A DNA stretch of 64,000 nt, taken from NCBI RefSeq assembly GCF_001556185.1, contig NZ_LSIJ01000013.1:1-64000 (forward strand). Reading direction: 5' to 3'. Origin of the DNA: Sphingomonas sp. CCH10-B3 (GTDB lineage: Bacteria > Pseudomonadota > Alphaproteobacteria > Sphingomonadales > Sphingomonadaceae). A model generated the notes under the pieces. The model was not told the DNA's origin, did no database searches, and was given only the letters and a program-made list of their open reading frames with translations. The translations under genes and the position numbers were made by a program. This document shows positions 47,605 to 56,406 of the stretch, piece after piece; within the stretch, counting starts at the first letter, position 1, and each line of letters begins with the position of its first letter.

Positions 47605-48006
47605 ATGCCGCCGGTCCGTCGCCAGATCAGCCCCCACGCCGCGCCTCTCCGCCGCAATGCAACCGAAGTCGAAAAGCGCTTCTGGACCGCCGTTCGGAAT
47701 CGCCAGCTCGGCGGCTTCAAGTTCCGGCGGCAGATGACGGTCGGCCCGTACATCGTCGATTTCGCCTGCATCGAGGCGATGCTGGTCGTCGAACTCGACG
47801 GCGGGCAGCATAAGCCAGAGGTCGATGCGGCGCGGACGGCTTACCTCGAACGGCTAGGGTATTTGGTGCACCGGGTTTGGAACAACGAGATGATCGAGAA
47901 TGAGGCAGGGGTGTTGGAGGCGGTGCTGGCGCTGCTGATGGATCGTATCGCCGCCAAGAAGAAGACCCTCACCCAACCCTCTCCCGTAAGAACGGGAGAG
48001 GGCTAA
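47605..48006 (+). CDS. DUF559 PD-(D/E)XK-type endonuclease-like protein
   Basis: A 133-residue DUF559 protein, related in fold to Vsr-type nucleases. It shows NATEVEKRFWTAVRNRQLGGFKFRRQ, then VDFACIEAMLVVELDGGQH with candidate catalytic residues Asp52, Glu63, Asp64 and His69, and ERLGYLVHRVWNNEM. The C-terminal ~14 residues (KKTLTQPSPVRTGEG) and the stop are encoded by the downstream palindromic repeat. There is no ribosome site of note because the upstream repeat lies close. Its biochemical role is unknown. Confidence 0.85.
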   Translation: MPPVRRQISPHAAPLRRNATEVEKRFWTAVRNRQLGGFKFRRQMTVGPYIVDFACIEAMLVVELDGGQHKPEVDAARTAYLERLGYLVHRVWNNEMIENEAGVLEAVLALLMDRIAAKKKTLTQPSPVRTGEG

Positions 48007-48132
48007 AAAACGAAGCAACGACATATCTTTAGCCCTCTCCCGCTTGCGGGAGAGGAGCATCCGGGTCGGTCACGCTCCCAGCGTGACCTGAATAGCACGG
48101 GGTGCTATTCACCCGATGCTGGTGAGGGCCTC
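47963..48132. repeat. Composite palindromic repeat downstream of the DUF559 gene
   Basis: It begins with CCCTCACCCAACCCTCTCCCG inside the DUF559 3' end and contains hairpins like those of the upstream copy, ending in GGTGAGGGCC. Nested within it at 48057-48119 is a separate 63-base structure. It ends just before the prsT stop region. Confidence 0.8.
48057..48119. repeat. 63-base three-way-junction palindrome
   Basis: The outer stem GCATC(C)GGGT pairs with ACCCGATGC with one bulged base. Inside are two perfect 9-bp hairpins: GGTCACGCT-CCC-AGCGTGACC (48068-48088) and GAATAGCAC-GGG-GTGCTATTC (48090-48110). The whole folds as a compact three-way junction and interrupts the larger repeat. The CCC loop recalls the second hairpin in the ileS insert. 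Confidence 0.8.
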
Positions 48133-48144
48133 GTACTGCTTATC

Positions 48145-50220
48145 TCACCCCTTCGCCAGCGCCACCGCCAAAGCCTGCGCCGGCACGCGATCGGCAAACC
48201 CGGGATCGGCCAGCGCCGCCGCGATATTGGCCTTGGCCGCGCCCGCATCGCCCGCCTCCGCCTGCGCCTGCGCGAGGTGCCAGCGCAGGCCGCCATGCCC
48301 CGGCGCAATTGCCACCGCCTTGCGCAACAACTCCACCGCCTGCACCGTCCCGCCCGCCTGATAGGCGACCCAGCCGTAAGCATCGACCACCGCCGGGTTG
48401 AGCGGTGCCAGATCATAGGCCTTTGCGGCGTAAAGCTGCGCCGCATCGTCCTCGCCCGCGCCCGCATAGGCCAGCGCCAGCTCCGCCAGCAGCGCGGCAT
48501 CGCGATTGCCGATGTCGGCTCGCAACCCTTCGAGCGTGTCGATCGCCGCGTCCCATTGCGCGCTCGCGATCTGCCAATGCGCACTCAGGCGGCGTGCGGC
48601 GATATTGCCGGGGTTTTGCGCGAGGAACAGCGCTACGACTACCGCTGCCTTGTCGCGCTTGCCGCCTTGCTCGAGCGCTTCGACCGAGCGCAGCATCGTC
48701 GCTTCGTCGAAACGCAGATTGGCGGCGCGGGCATAGACGCTTGCGGCCTCGTCGAAGCGCTTCAGCGTCATCAGCGTGTCGCCGAGCACCAGATGGGCTT
48801 GCGGCACGCCCGGGTAAGCCCGCACCACCAGCTGTGCTTGCGCCAGCGCCTCGCCCATCATCCCCTTGAACAGCAACGCGCGGATCAGGTTGACGCGCGC
48901 GACCGGCGATCCGGGCGCATCGTCGACCGCCTTTGCGAGCATGCCCAGATCATCGTCGGTACCGAACTGGAGTGCTGCCGCCTGCACCGGGATCGCCGAG
49001 CGATCGAGGAAGCGCACCGCCCAGTCGCGCTCGCCGGTCGCTTCGAACGCGCGGCCGACGAGTTGCAGCGTGTAGCTGTCGGCATCGCTGCGCAGCGCCA
49101 CCGGGCGCAGCGCCTCGATCGCGCCCTTCGGATCGCCAGCATCGAGCAACGCGGCGCCGAGCAGTCGCCGCGCCACCAGATTCATCGGCGCCTCACGCAC
49201 TACCGCGCGCCATTTGTCGATCGCCTGCTGGTAACCGCCATTGGCGTAATCGATCATCCCGGCCAGCAGCAGCGGCCCCGGCCGCCCGTCGAGCGCGCCG
49301 CCGGTCCGCTGGAGCAGCGCGCGGGCGAGATCGTCATTGCCTGCGCGTGCGGCCATCACCGCTTGCAGATACAGCGCATCGGCACTGCCCGGCCGCACCG
49401 CGAGCGCGCGCCGCGTGACTTGCAGCATGTCGCGGTAACGCCCGGCGTCGCCAAGCGTGGCGGCATAGGTAATCAGCGTGCCATAGCGCCACGGATCGAG
49501 CTTCAGCGCCTGCTCAAACCATGGCAGCGACGCGACTAGGCCATATTGGCCGCGCACCAGCTCACCGCGCAGCGTGAGCGCATCGACATTCTGCCGGTCG
49601 AGCGAGAGCGCGCGCGCGGCGGCATCGATCGCCCCGCCGACATCGCCGGTCAGCAGGCGGACGCGGCCCAGCTCGACCCAGGCAGCGGCATCGCGCCCGC
49701 CCTGATCCGCAAGCACGCCGCCGAGCAGCAATTGCGCGCTCGGCAGATCACCCTGCGCCGCCAGCGCGCGCGCCGCGACGCGCAGCGCATAGCGTCCGTA
49801 ATGCGGGAGGGTCTTGCGTGCTTCCTTCAGCGCATTTTCGGGCTTGCCCTGCAGCAGCAGCGCCTCAGCCTGAAGCTGGTGGGTGCGCGCCATGTCGAAG
49901 CCCGCATCCTTGGCACGCCCGAGCGCCGCCTGCGCCGCCAGCCCCTCGCCCAGCGCGAGATATGTCCGCGCGAGCACGGCCTGCGCCAGCCCCCATTTGG
50001 GATCGCTGCGCGTCGCCTTCAGCGCCCAGCTGCGCGCGGCCGTCGCGTTGCCGCGCTCGAGCAGCTTCAGGCTGGTCGCGAGCTGATGCTTCGCCTGCGC
50101 GGGATCGGCGCCGGGCGCGCGCGCCATCCACAGCGCCCCCGCCCCCAATGCCGCGACAAGGCCGCCGACGCCGCCGAGAACCAGAAGCTTACGCCCAGAA
50201 ATCTTAAGCATGGAGGTCAT
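48145..50220 (-). CDS. prsT: XrtA/PEP-CTERM TPR-repeat protein PrsT
   Basis: A 691-residue TPR superhelix anchored by an N-terminal hydrophobic segment (KLLVLGGVGGLVAALGAGALWM). At least ten TPR-like helical pairs run through the protein (e.g. SWALKATRSDPKWGLAQAVLARTYLALGEG, QAHLVLGDTLMTLKRFDEAASVYARAANL). Size, repeats and position directly after prsR match PrsT of the exosortase A (XrtA) system, thought to act in export of PEP-CTERM proteins and exopolysaccharide. The start 50220 overlaps prsR by 17 bases; ATG 50211 is the alternative. Confidence 0.85.
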   Translation of the reverse strand: MTSMLKISGRKLLVLGGVGGLVAALGAGALWMARAPGADPAQAKHQLATSLKLLERGNATAARSWALKATRSDPKWGLAQAVLARTYLALGEGLAAQAALGRAKDAGFDMARTHQLQAEALLLQGKPENALKEARKTLPHYGRYALRVAARALAAQGDLPSAQLLLGGVLADQGGRDAAAWVELGRVRLLTGDVGGAIDAAARALSLDRQNVDALTLRGELVRGQYGLVASLPWFEQALKLDPWRYGTLITYAATLGDAGRYRDMLQVTRRALAVRPGSADALYLQAVMAARAGNDDLARALLQRTGGALDGRPGPLLLAGMIDYANGGYQQAIDKWRAVVREAPMNLVARRLLGAALLDAGDPKGAIEALRPVALRSDADSYTLQLVGRAFEATGERDWAVRFLDRSAIPVQAAALQFGTDDDLGMLAKAVDDAPGSPVARVNLIRALLFKGMMGEALAQAQLVVRAYPGVPQAHLVLGDTLMTLKRFDEAASVYARAANLRFDEATMLRSVEALEQGGKRDKAAVVVALFLAQNPGNIAARRLSAHWQIASAQWDAAIDTLEGLRADIGNRDAALLAELALAYAGAGEDDAAQLYAAKAYDLAPLNPAVVDAYGWVAYQAGGTVQAVELLRKAVAIAPGHGGLRWHLAQAQAEAGDAGAAKANIAAALADPGFADRVPAQALAVALAKG

Positions 50221-51553
50221 AGCTCTTCAGAAGGTCGTAAAGCGTCGGGCGGCTGATCCCGAGCAGCTTTGCGGTGTTGCTGATGTTGCCGTCGGCCCGC
50301 GCCAGCGCGCTGGCGATCGCCGCGCGATCGGCCGCCTCGCGCACTGCCTTCAGGTTGATCGGCTCGGCGGCGGCGGCGCCCGGCAAGTCGAGATCGGCCG
50401 CAGCCACCTGCTTGCCCTCGGCCATGATGACCGCGCGCTTCACCCGGTTTTCAAGCTCGCGGACATTGCCCGGCCAGCTCCAGCGCTCGATCGCCGCACA
50501 GGCATCGGGCGACAGGCCAGTGACGGCGGAATGCATCGCCTTCGCGTGCTTGGCGACGAAATGCCGCGCGAGCAGCACCGCGTCACCGGGGCGTTCGGCG
50601 AGCGCGGGAATGCGCACGACGATCTCGGCGAGACGGTAATAGAGGTCGTCGCGAAAACGACCGTCGGCGATCATCGCATCGACATCCTGATGCGTCGCGC
50701 AGACGATCCGCGTGTCGACCGGGATCGCCTTGCGACCGCCGATCCGCTCGATCACGCGCTCCTGCAGGAAACGGAGCAGCTTGACCTGCAGCGGCAGCGG
50801 AATGTCGCCGACTTCGTCGAGGAACAGCGTGCCGCCCTGCGCCTGTTCGATCTTGCCTTCGGTGGTCTTGATCGCGCCAGTGAACGCGCCTTTCTCGTGC
50901 CCGAACAGCTCGGATTCGAGCAGCGTTTCGGGGATCGCGGCGCAGTTGATGGCGACGAAGGCGCCCTTGCGGCGCGGCGATGCCTCGTGCAGCCCGCGTG
51001 CGAGCAATTCCTTGCCGGTGCCGCTCGCGCCGAGCAGCATCACCGACACATCGGCAGCGGCGACGCGCTGGATCGTGCGGGTGACTTTCAGCATCTCTGG
51101 GCTTGCTGAAATGATGCCGCCCAGCCCGACCGCGCCGCCGGCCTGCGCCGCGAGTCGCCGGTTCTCGGCTTCAAGCGCATGGACGTGGAAGGCGCGCGAC
51201 ACGATCATGCCGAGTGCGTCGATGTCGATCGGCTTCTGATAGAAATCCCATGCACCTTCGCCGATCGCGCGCAACGCGCTTTCGCGCGCGCCGTGGCCCG
51301 ATGCGACGATCACCTTGGTGTCGGGCTTCAGCCGCAGGATCTCGGCGAGCGTCGCAAAGCCTTCGCTGACACCGTCGGGATCAGGCGGCAGGCCGAGGTC
51401 GAGCGTCACGACATCGGGTTCTTCGGCGCGCAGCAAGTCGATGGCGGTGGCGCGGTCAGCCGCCGTCAGCACCTCATACCCCTCATAGGCCCAGCGCAAC
51501 TGCCGCTGCAGGCCCAGATCATCCTCGACGATCAGCAGCTTCTTCATCGTCAT
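50204..51553 (-). CDS. prsR: PEP-CTERM sigma-54 response regulator PrsR
   Basis: A 449-residue NtrC-type regulator. The receiver domain has Asp52 in VVTLDLGLP. The AAA+ domain has Walker A GASGTGKE, the sigma-54 contact GAFTGA, and LFLDEVGDIPLPLQ. The C-terminal Fis-type HTH reads NISNTAKLLGISRPTLYDLLKSY. The gene order prsK-prsR-prsT identifies it as PrsR, which activates sigma-54 promoters of PEP-CTERM genes. The ATG overlaps the prsK stop (ATGA). Confidence 0.92.
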   Translation of the reverse strand: MTMKKLLIVEDDLGLQRQLRWAYEGYEVLTAADRATAIDLLRAEEPDVVTLDLGLPPDPDGVSEGFATLAEILRLKPDTKVIVASGHGARESALRAIGEGAWDFYQKPIDIDALGMIVSRAFHVHALEAENRRLAAQAGGAVGLGGIISASPEMLKVTRTIQRVAAADVSVMLLGASGTGKELLARGLHEASPRRKGAFVAINCAAIPETLLESELFGHEKGAFTGAIKTTEGKIEQAQGGTLFLDEVGDIPLPLQVKLLRFLQERVIERIGGRKAIPVDTRIVCATHQDVDAMIADGRFRDDLYYRLAEIVVRIPALAERPGDAVLLARHFVAKHAKAMHSAVTGLSPDACAAIERWSWPGNVRELENRVKRAVIMAEGKQVAAADLDLPGAAAAEPINLKAVREAADRAAIASALARADGNISNTAKLLGISRPTLYDLLKSYDLHA

Positions 51554-53589
51554 GCCGCTGCCCCCAGCATGGGCACCACGACCGCGGGCAGGCGCACCCG
51601 AAAGCGAGTGCCTTCGCCCTCACGGCTGGTGACATCGACGCTGCCGCCCATTGCCTCGGCAAGCTGGCGCGCTTCGAACGCGCCGAGACCGAACCCGCCT
51701 GCCTTTGACGACACAAACGGCTTGAACAACCGGTCGCGGACAAAGGCGGGGCTCATGCCCGTGCCGTGATCGATCACATCGACATAGACGTGGTCGCCCT
51801 CATGGCCGACGACCAGCGCGACCGGTTCGCCGGTCGGGCTCGCTTCGATCGCATTTTGCAGCAGATGGTCGAGTATCTGTTCGAGCCGCGCCGGATCGGC
51901 AGCGGCAACAGCATCGCGCACGCCGCCGGTGACGATCGGATGCTGCGCCGTGCGCCGCCCCGCAACCCGCCCGACCACTGCCGCCAGGTCGACCGTTTCG
52001 ATCGTTTCGGAACGCGGCTGATGATGCTGCGACAGCCGTGCGAGCAGCGCATTCATCCGTGCCGCCGAATCCTGCAAGGTCGCGATCATGTCGGCGCGGA
52101 AATCGGGATTGTCGGCATGGCGCTCGGCGTTGCGCGCGACGAGACTCAACTGGCTGACCAGATTTTTGATGTCGTGCATGATGAAGGCGAAGCGCCGGTT
52201 GAATTCGTCGAACCGCTGCGCCTCGGCGAGCGCCTGCTGCGCGCGGGCTTCGGCGAGATAGCTCGCGACCTGCCGCCCGGCGAGGTGGAGCAGGTCGAAA
52301 TCCTCCCAGTCGGGCGCGCGGTCGATCGGCGGGCGCGCGAGCAGCAGCGCGCCGGTGAGTTTGCCGAAATGGAGCAGCGGCAACAGCACCCACGCGTCGG
52401 GCCGATCAACCATCCAGCTCGGCACCGCGCGCGCCTCTTCGGGGCTGGCCGCGTCGGTGCGCACTGCGTCAAGCGCGATGATCCGCCCCGTTGCTTCCAG
52501 ATAGCGCGGCAGCTCGCCGTCGGTCGCAAAACTGTCGCCATCCCAGCGCCACGACGCGCCCTGGCCCAGCCCGGCGCCGTCGCGGACGAGCAACAGCCCG
52601 GCCGTCGAATCGGTCATATCGGCAACCGCCTTGACGATGCGCGTTTCGAGCGGGGCGGCATCCTCGCCGGGCTTGCCGAGCGTGTCGGTGAAGCGCAGCC
52701 ATTCCTGCCGATAATCGTAGCGATGCGCGAAAAGATGCTTGGCGAGCTTCACCCGCGTCCAGGCGCGCAGCCACGGCGTCGACAGGATCGCGAACAGCGC
52801 GGCGGTGGTCCCGAACACGAACGCCGTCTGCACGATCCGCGCCGACGGCCCGCCGATTGTGGCGAGCAGGCTGGTCGCCATACCCATCGCGATCACGTAA
52901 AGCGCAATCGCCGCCAGCGACAGCGACTGATAAGCGACCGTGCGCGACAGCTGCAGCGTCCAGTCGCCATTGCGGTGCACCGCGAGCGCGAAGATCGGCG
53001 CGAGCAGCGCAAGCGCAAGGCCGCGCATCGCGACAAGTCCGGTCGGCCAGCCCGCGCTCGCATAAGAGGTCGCGAACAGCACCAGATCGACCGACCACAT
53101 CGCCGCCAGCGCGACGACGACCAGCCTGATGCCCCCACGCGCGCCCGGCGCGACGGCCGCGTAAAGGTGATGGATCAGCAACAGCGCGCTGACCGCGACC
53201 ATCATCTGCAGCACGACGCGCGCCGCCATCATCACCGCGCTGTCGCTGGCGGGCAGCGCTGCCGTGGCGATCGCCAGCATGCCGCTCGCCAGCACGATCG
53301 TCGCGACCACGCCATAGATGATCTGGATCGCGGCGCGTTCGGGCGCCCGCCGATCGCGGCGCACCAGCGCGAACATGAAGCCGAGCCAGCCGAGATCGCG
53401 CAGCGCCTCGAGCAGATTGGTGGTCAGGTCGATGCTACCAATGCCCGCGACGGCCAGCGCCCACAGCGCAGTCGCGCCGAGCGCGAGCACGAAAGTGAGC
53501 CGCGGCAATGCGTCTGCCGCATGCCGGATCTGCGACAGCGCGAGCAGGCCGAACAGCAATGCCGCCAGCGCATGCCCCCACAGGATCAC
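51550..53589 (-). CDS. prsK: XrtA/PEP-CTERM histidine kinase PrsK
   Basis: A 679-residue sensor kinase. The N-terminal ~290 residues hold about eight transmembrane helices, then a GAF-like domain (~320-450), the His region FAFIMHDIKNLVSQLSLVARNAERH, and the ATPase boxes LLQNAIEASPTGEP, DHGTGMSPAF and GGFGLGAFEARQLAEAMGG. The many-TM plus GAF layout is typical of PrsK. The GTG start overlaps the stop of the sugar transferase (GTGA). Confidence 0.92.
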   Translation of the reverse strand: MILWGHALAALLFGLLALSQIRHAADALPRLTFVLALGATALWALAVAGIGSIDLTTNLLEALRDLGWLGFMFALVRRDRRAPERAAIQIIYGVVATIVLASGMLAIATAALPASDSAVMMAARVVLQMMVAVSALLLIHHLYAAVAPGARGGIRLVVVALAAMWSVDLVLFATSYASAGWPTGLVAMRGLALALLAPIFALAVHRNGDWTLQLSRTVAYQSLSLAAIALYVIAMGMATSLLATIGGPSARIVQTAFVFGTTAALFAILSTPWLRAWTRVKLAKHLFAHRYDYRQEWLRFTDTLGKPGEDAAPLETRIVKAVADMTDSTAGLLLVRDGAGLGQGASWRWDGDSFATDGELPRYLEATGRIIALDAVRTDAASPEEARAVPSWMVDRPDAWVLLPLLHFGKLTGALLLARPPIDRAPDWEDFDLLHLAGRQVASYLAEARAQQALAEAQRFDEFNRRFAFIMHDIKNLVSQLSLVARNAERHADNPDFRADMIATLQDSAARMNALLARLSQHHQPRSETIETVDLAAVVGRVAGRRTAQHPIVTGGVRDAVAAADPARLEQILDHLLQNAIEASPTGEPVALVVGHEGDHVYVDVIDHGTGMSPAFVRDRLFKPFVSSKAGGFGLGAFEARQLAEAMGGSVDVTSREGEGTRFRVRLPAVVVPMLGAAA

Positions 53590-54974
53590 CGCGCACCCTC
53601 CGGCCAGAGCACAACCCGGATCGTCTGGAGCAGGATCAGCAGGTCGAGGAAGGGCGAATAATTCTTGGCGTAATAGAGGTCATATTCGAGCTTCTGGCGG
53701 CTATCCTCGATCGACGCGCCATAGGGATAGTTGATCTGCGCCCAGCCGGTGATGCCCGGCTTCACCATGTGCCGTTCGGCATAATAGGGCGGTTTCTGTT
53801 CGAGATCCTCGACGAATTGCGGGCGTTCGGGGCGCGGGCCGACGAAGCTCATTTCGCCCTTCAGCACGCTCCACGCCTGCGGCAGTTCGTCGATCCGGAC
53901 CTTGCGGATGAAGCGGCCGACGCGGGTGATGCGCGGATCGTCCTTTTCGGCCCAGACGGCTTTGCCCGCGACTTCGGCGTCCTGCCGCATCGATCGCAGC
54001 TTGATGATGTCGAAGCCGACGCCGTACAGCCCGACTCGGCGCTGGCGGTAAAAGGCTGGGCCCTTGCTCTCCAGCTTCACGATAATCGCCGTGATGACGA
54101 TGATCGGCAGCGTCAGCACCAGCAGCACGAGGCTGGCGGCGATGTCGAACAGTCGCTTGAAAGCGCTCGACAACATCCGCCCCGACGAAAAGCCGTCCGA
54201 GAAAATCAGCCAGCTCGGATTGACGCTGTCGAGATCGACGCGCCCCGTCTCCCGCTCGAGGAAGGTCGAGATTTCGTTGACGTGCACGCCCGTCGTCTTG
54301 ATCCGCAGCAAGTCTTTCAGCGGCAGCGCGTTGCGGCGCTCCTCAAGCGCGAGCACGACTTCGCTGGCGTTGAGCAGCACGACATGATCGGCAAGGTTGT
54401 AAATGGCATCGCGCGCGATCGCTTCGGGAATGACGCGATTGGCTTCCGACATCGAGATATAGCCGACGACGACGAACGCAGATCCGGGGCGCTGCGCAAG
54501 CGTCTTCAGCCGCTGCGCGCGGGTGCCGGCGCCCATCACGACGATCCGCCGCTTGAACGCCTGACTGCCGAGCGTCTTGCCGAGCAGGATGCGCAAGCCG
54601 ATCAGCCCGAGGATCGAGAAACCCATCGCGTAAAGCAGATTTGACCGCCAGAAAGTGAGCGCAGGCACGAGGAAGAAAATCGTCGCCTGAAAAATGATGC
54701 CCAGCGACACCGCGACGATCAGCCGCGCAGTCGCGAAGCGAATCGATTGGAGCGCGCCGGGGCCGTAGACGCCGACCGCAATCATCGCGGTTTCGAGCGA
54801 GACGATGAAAATCGCGATCTGCGGCAGCCGCGTATAGATCGGCTCGACCAGCATCCCGATCTGCCCCGCGCGCAACACCCAGCCGGTTTCGGCGGCGATG
54901 CCGAGCACGATGAGATCGAACAGGCCGAGCAGCAGCACGGCGTTCGGCACATATTGTTTGAAGAGCCTGATCAT
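53586..54974 (-). CDS. XrtA-associated polyprenyl-phosphate sugar transferase
   Basis: A 462-residue initiating sugar transferase of the TIGR03013 (XrtA/PEP-CTERM) group. The N-terminal part has four transmembrane helices and a nucleotide-binding-like region (VVMGAGTRAQRLKTLAQRPG). The C-terminal catalytic domain has KRLFDIAASLVLLVL, KLESKGPAFYRQRRVGLYG, KLRSMRQDAE, RKVRIDELPQAWSVLKGEMSFVGPRPERP and VKPGITGWAQINYPYG. It probably loads the first sugar-phosphate onto undecaprenol. The ATG at 54974 is the first with a sensible N-terminus. It heads the prsK-prsR-prsT operon. Confidence 0.9.
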   Translation of the reverse strand: MIRLFKQYVPNAVLLLGLFDLIVLGIAAETGWVLRAGQIGMLVEPIYTRLPQIAIFIVSLETAMIAVGVYGPGALQSIRFATARLIVAVSLGIIFQATIFFLVPALTFWRSNLLYAMGFSILGLIGLRILLGKTLGSQAFKRRIVVMGAGTRAQRLKTLAQRPGSAFVVVGYISMSEANRVIPEAIARDAIYNLADHVVLLNASEVVLALEERRNALPLKDLLRIKTTGVHVNEISTFLERETGRVDLDSVNPSWLIFSDGFSSGRMLSSAFKRLFDIAASLVLLVLTLPIIVITAIIVKLESKGPAFYRQRRVGLYGVGFDIIKLRSMRQDAEVAGKAVWAEKDDPRITRVGRFIRKVRIDELPQAWSVLKGEMSFVGPRPERPQFVEDLEQKPPYYAERHMVKPGITGWAQINYPYGASIEDSRQKLEYDLYYAKNYSPFLDLLILLQTIRVVLWPEGAR

Positions 54975-55133
54975 CGCGATCGTCGGTCTATCGCGACAGG
55001 TGTAAACAAATCCGACACGACGCGCAGGCTTGGCGCAAAAAATCTTTGTCACAGCGGCGCGGCAATCACGTGTTTGGCGCGTTGTCCTTCGGCCCCGATG
55101 CCCGCTAAAGAGCCCGGGCTGAGGAGAGCTTGC

Positions 55134-56189
55134 ATGACGACCCGCGCACCGATCACCCCCATCATCCTGTCGGGCGGATCGGGAACCCGGCTGTGGCCGA
55201 TGTCGCGGCCGGAAATGCCCAAGCAGATGCTGCCGCTCACCGCTGACGAGACGATGCTTCAGCTGACCGCGCGTCGCACGGCCGCGCATCCGCTGTTCGG
55301 CGCGCCGATTGTCGTCGCCAACGCCTATCACGCCGATCTGGTCGAAGCGCAGTTGGCGGCTGTAGAAGCCGAGGCACGCGCGCTGATTCTGGAACCGATG
55401 GGCCGCAACACCGCGCCTGCGATTGCGCTTGCCGCGATTGCGGCGGGGGGTGGCGCCGATCCGATTCTGGTAATGCCGTCCGATCACGTCATCGTCGATG
55501 TGCCCGCTTTCCACGCCGCGATCGAACGCGCGCTGCCGATGGTGCGCGAAGGCTGGCTCGTCACCTTCGGCATCCAGCCGACCGGGCCCGAAACCGGCTA
55601 TGGCTATATTCATGTCGGCGATGCGATTGCGCCCGGCGTCCACCGCGTCGAGCGCTTCGTCGAAAAGCCGCCGCTCGACCGCGCGCAGGCGATGCTGGCA
55701 GCGGGCGGGCATTATTGGAACGGTGGCATCTTCCTGTTCCGCGCCGACATGTATCTCGCCGCGCTTGGCCAGCACGCCCCCGAAATGCTGGTCGCGACGC
55801 AACAGGCAATGAGCCGCGCCCGGCATGAGGGCGCGCGCATCCATCCCGATGCCGATGCCTTTGCAGCCTCTCCCGCCGACTCGATCGACTATGCGGTGAT
55901 GGAAAAGGCCGACCGCGTCGCCTGTGTACCCGTCGACATGGGGTGGAGCGATGTCGGCAGCTGGGACGCGCTGCACGCGCTGAGCGACTGCGACGGGCAC
56001 GGCAACAGCTGCAAGGGCGATGTCGTCACGCTCGACACGGTCGACTGCCTTGTGAGGTCAGACGGCGTGCGCATTGCGATGGTCGGCGTGTCGGACCTGA
56101 TCGTGGTGGCGAGCGGCAATGACGTGCTGATCCTGCCGCGGGGCCGTTCGCAGGACGTGAAACGCTTGCTCGAGGCGATGAAGAAGTAG
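55134..56189 (+). CDS. manC: Mannose-1-phosphate guanylyltransferase
   Basis: A 351-residue GDP-mannose synthase. The nucleotidyltransferase motif LSGGSGTRLWPMSRPEMPKQ is at the start, followed by PMGRNTAPAIALAA, MPSDHVI, PETGYGYIHVG, RFVEKPP, YWNGGIFLF and DMGWSDVGSWDAL. It lacks the C-terminal cupin isomerase domain of bifunctional ManC. GAGGAG precedes the ATG. It is divergent from the sugar transferase, so GDP-mannose supply and polysaccharide initiation share one intergenic region. Confidence 0.93.
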   Translation: MTTRAPITPIILSGGSGTRLWPMSRPEMPKQMLPLTADETMLQLTARRTAAHPLFGAPIVVANAYHADLVEAQLAAVEAEARALILEPMGRNTAPAIALAAIAAGGGADPILVMPSDHVIVDVPAFHAAIERALPMVREGWLVTFGIQPTGPETGYGYIHVGDAIAPGVHRVERFVEKPPLDRAQAMLAAGGHYWNGGIFLFRADMYLAALGQHAPEMLVATQQAMSRARHEGARIHPDADAFAASPADSIDYAVMEKADRVACVPVDMGWSDVGSWDALHALSDCDGHGNSCKGDVVTLDTVDCLVRSDGVRIAMVGVSDLIVVASGNDVLILPRGRSQDVKRLLEAMKK

Positions 56190-56213
56190 TTTGAAGCTAG
56201 AATTGCTCCCAGT

Positions 56214-56304
56214 CCGTTCGTGCTGAGCTTGTCGAAGCACCGTCCTTCTTCTTCCATCGCCCCGCCGAACAAGGACAGTCCTTCGACAAACCCAGGGCGA
56301 ACGG
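56214..56304. repeat. Bipartite intergenic palindrome
   Basis: Paired segments in order are CCGTTCG/CGAACGG, TGTCGAAG/CTTCGACA and GTCCTT/AAGGAC, with unpaired bases between. It lies between manC and the MarR-GNAT gene and is a typical sphingomonad dispersed repeat. It could also serve as a 3' structure for manC. Confidence 0.7.
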
Positions 56305-56356
56305 GCTGCGGCCTGTTTCACACCCCCTTTTGCAACGCGTCGCCCTCATTCGCTTG

Positions 56357-56394
56357 AATTAGCATAGCCCGTTATATAACATGCTATGCTAATT
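56357..56394. promoter_or_regulatory. Operator-like 38-bp palindrome before the MarR-GNAT gene
   Basis: Perfect 12-base arms AATTAGCATAGC and GCTATGCTAATT flank a 14-base centre that itself holds the perfect palindrome GTTATATAAC. The element is AT-rich in GC-rich surroundings and ends 12 bases before the ATG at 56407. It probably covers the promoter, with MarR-type autoregulation as the likely role. Confidence 0.75.
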
Positions 56395-56406
56395 GGGGCG
56401 AGGACC

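Noticed and set aside
48277..49539. 420-residue plus-strand frame opposite prsT
   Set aside because: Shadow of the TPR protein; no ribosome site or domain.
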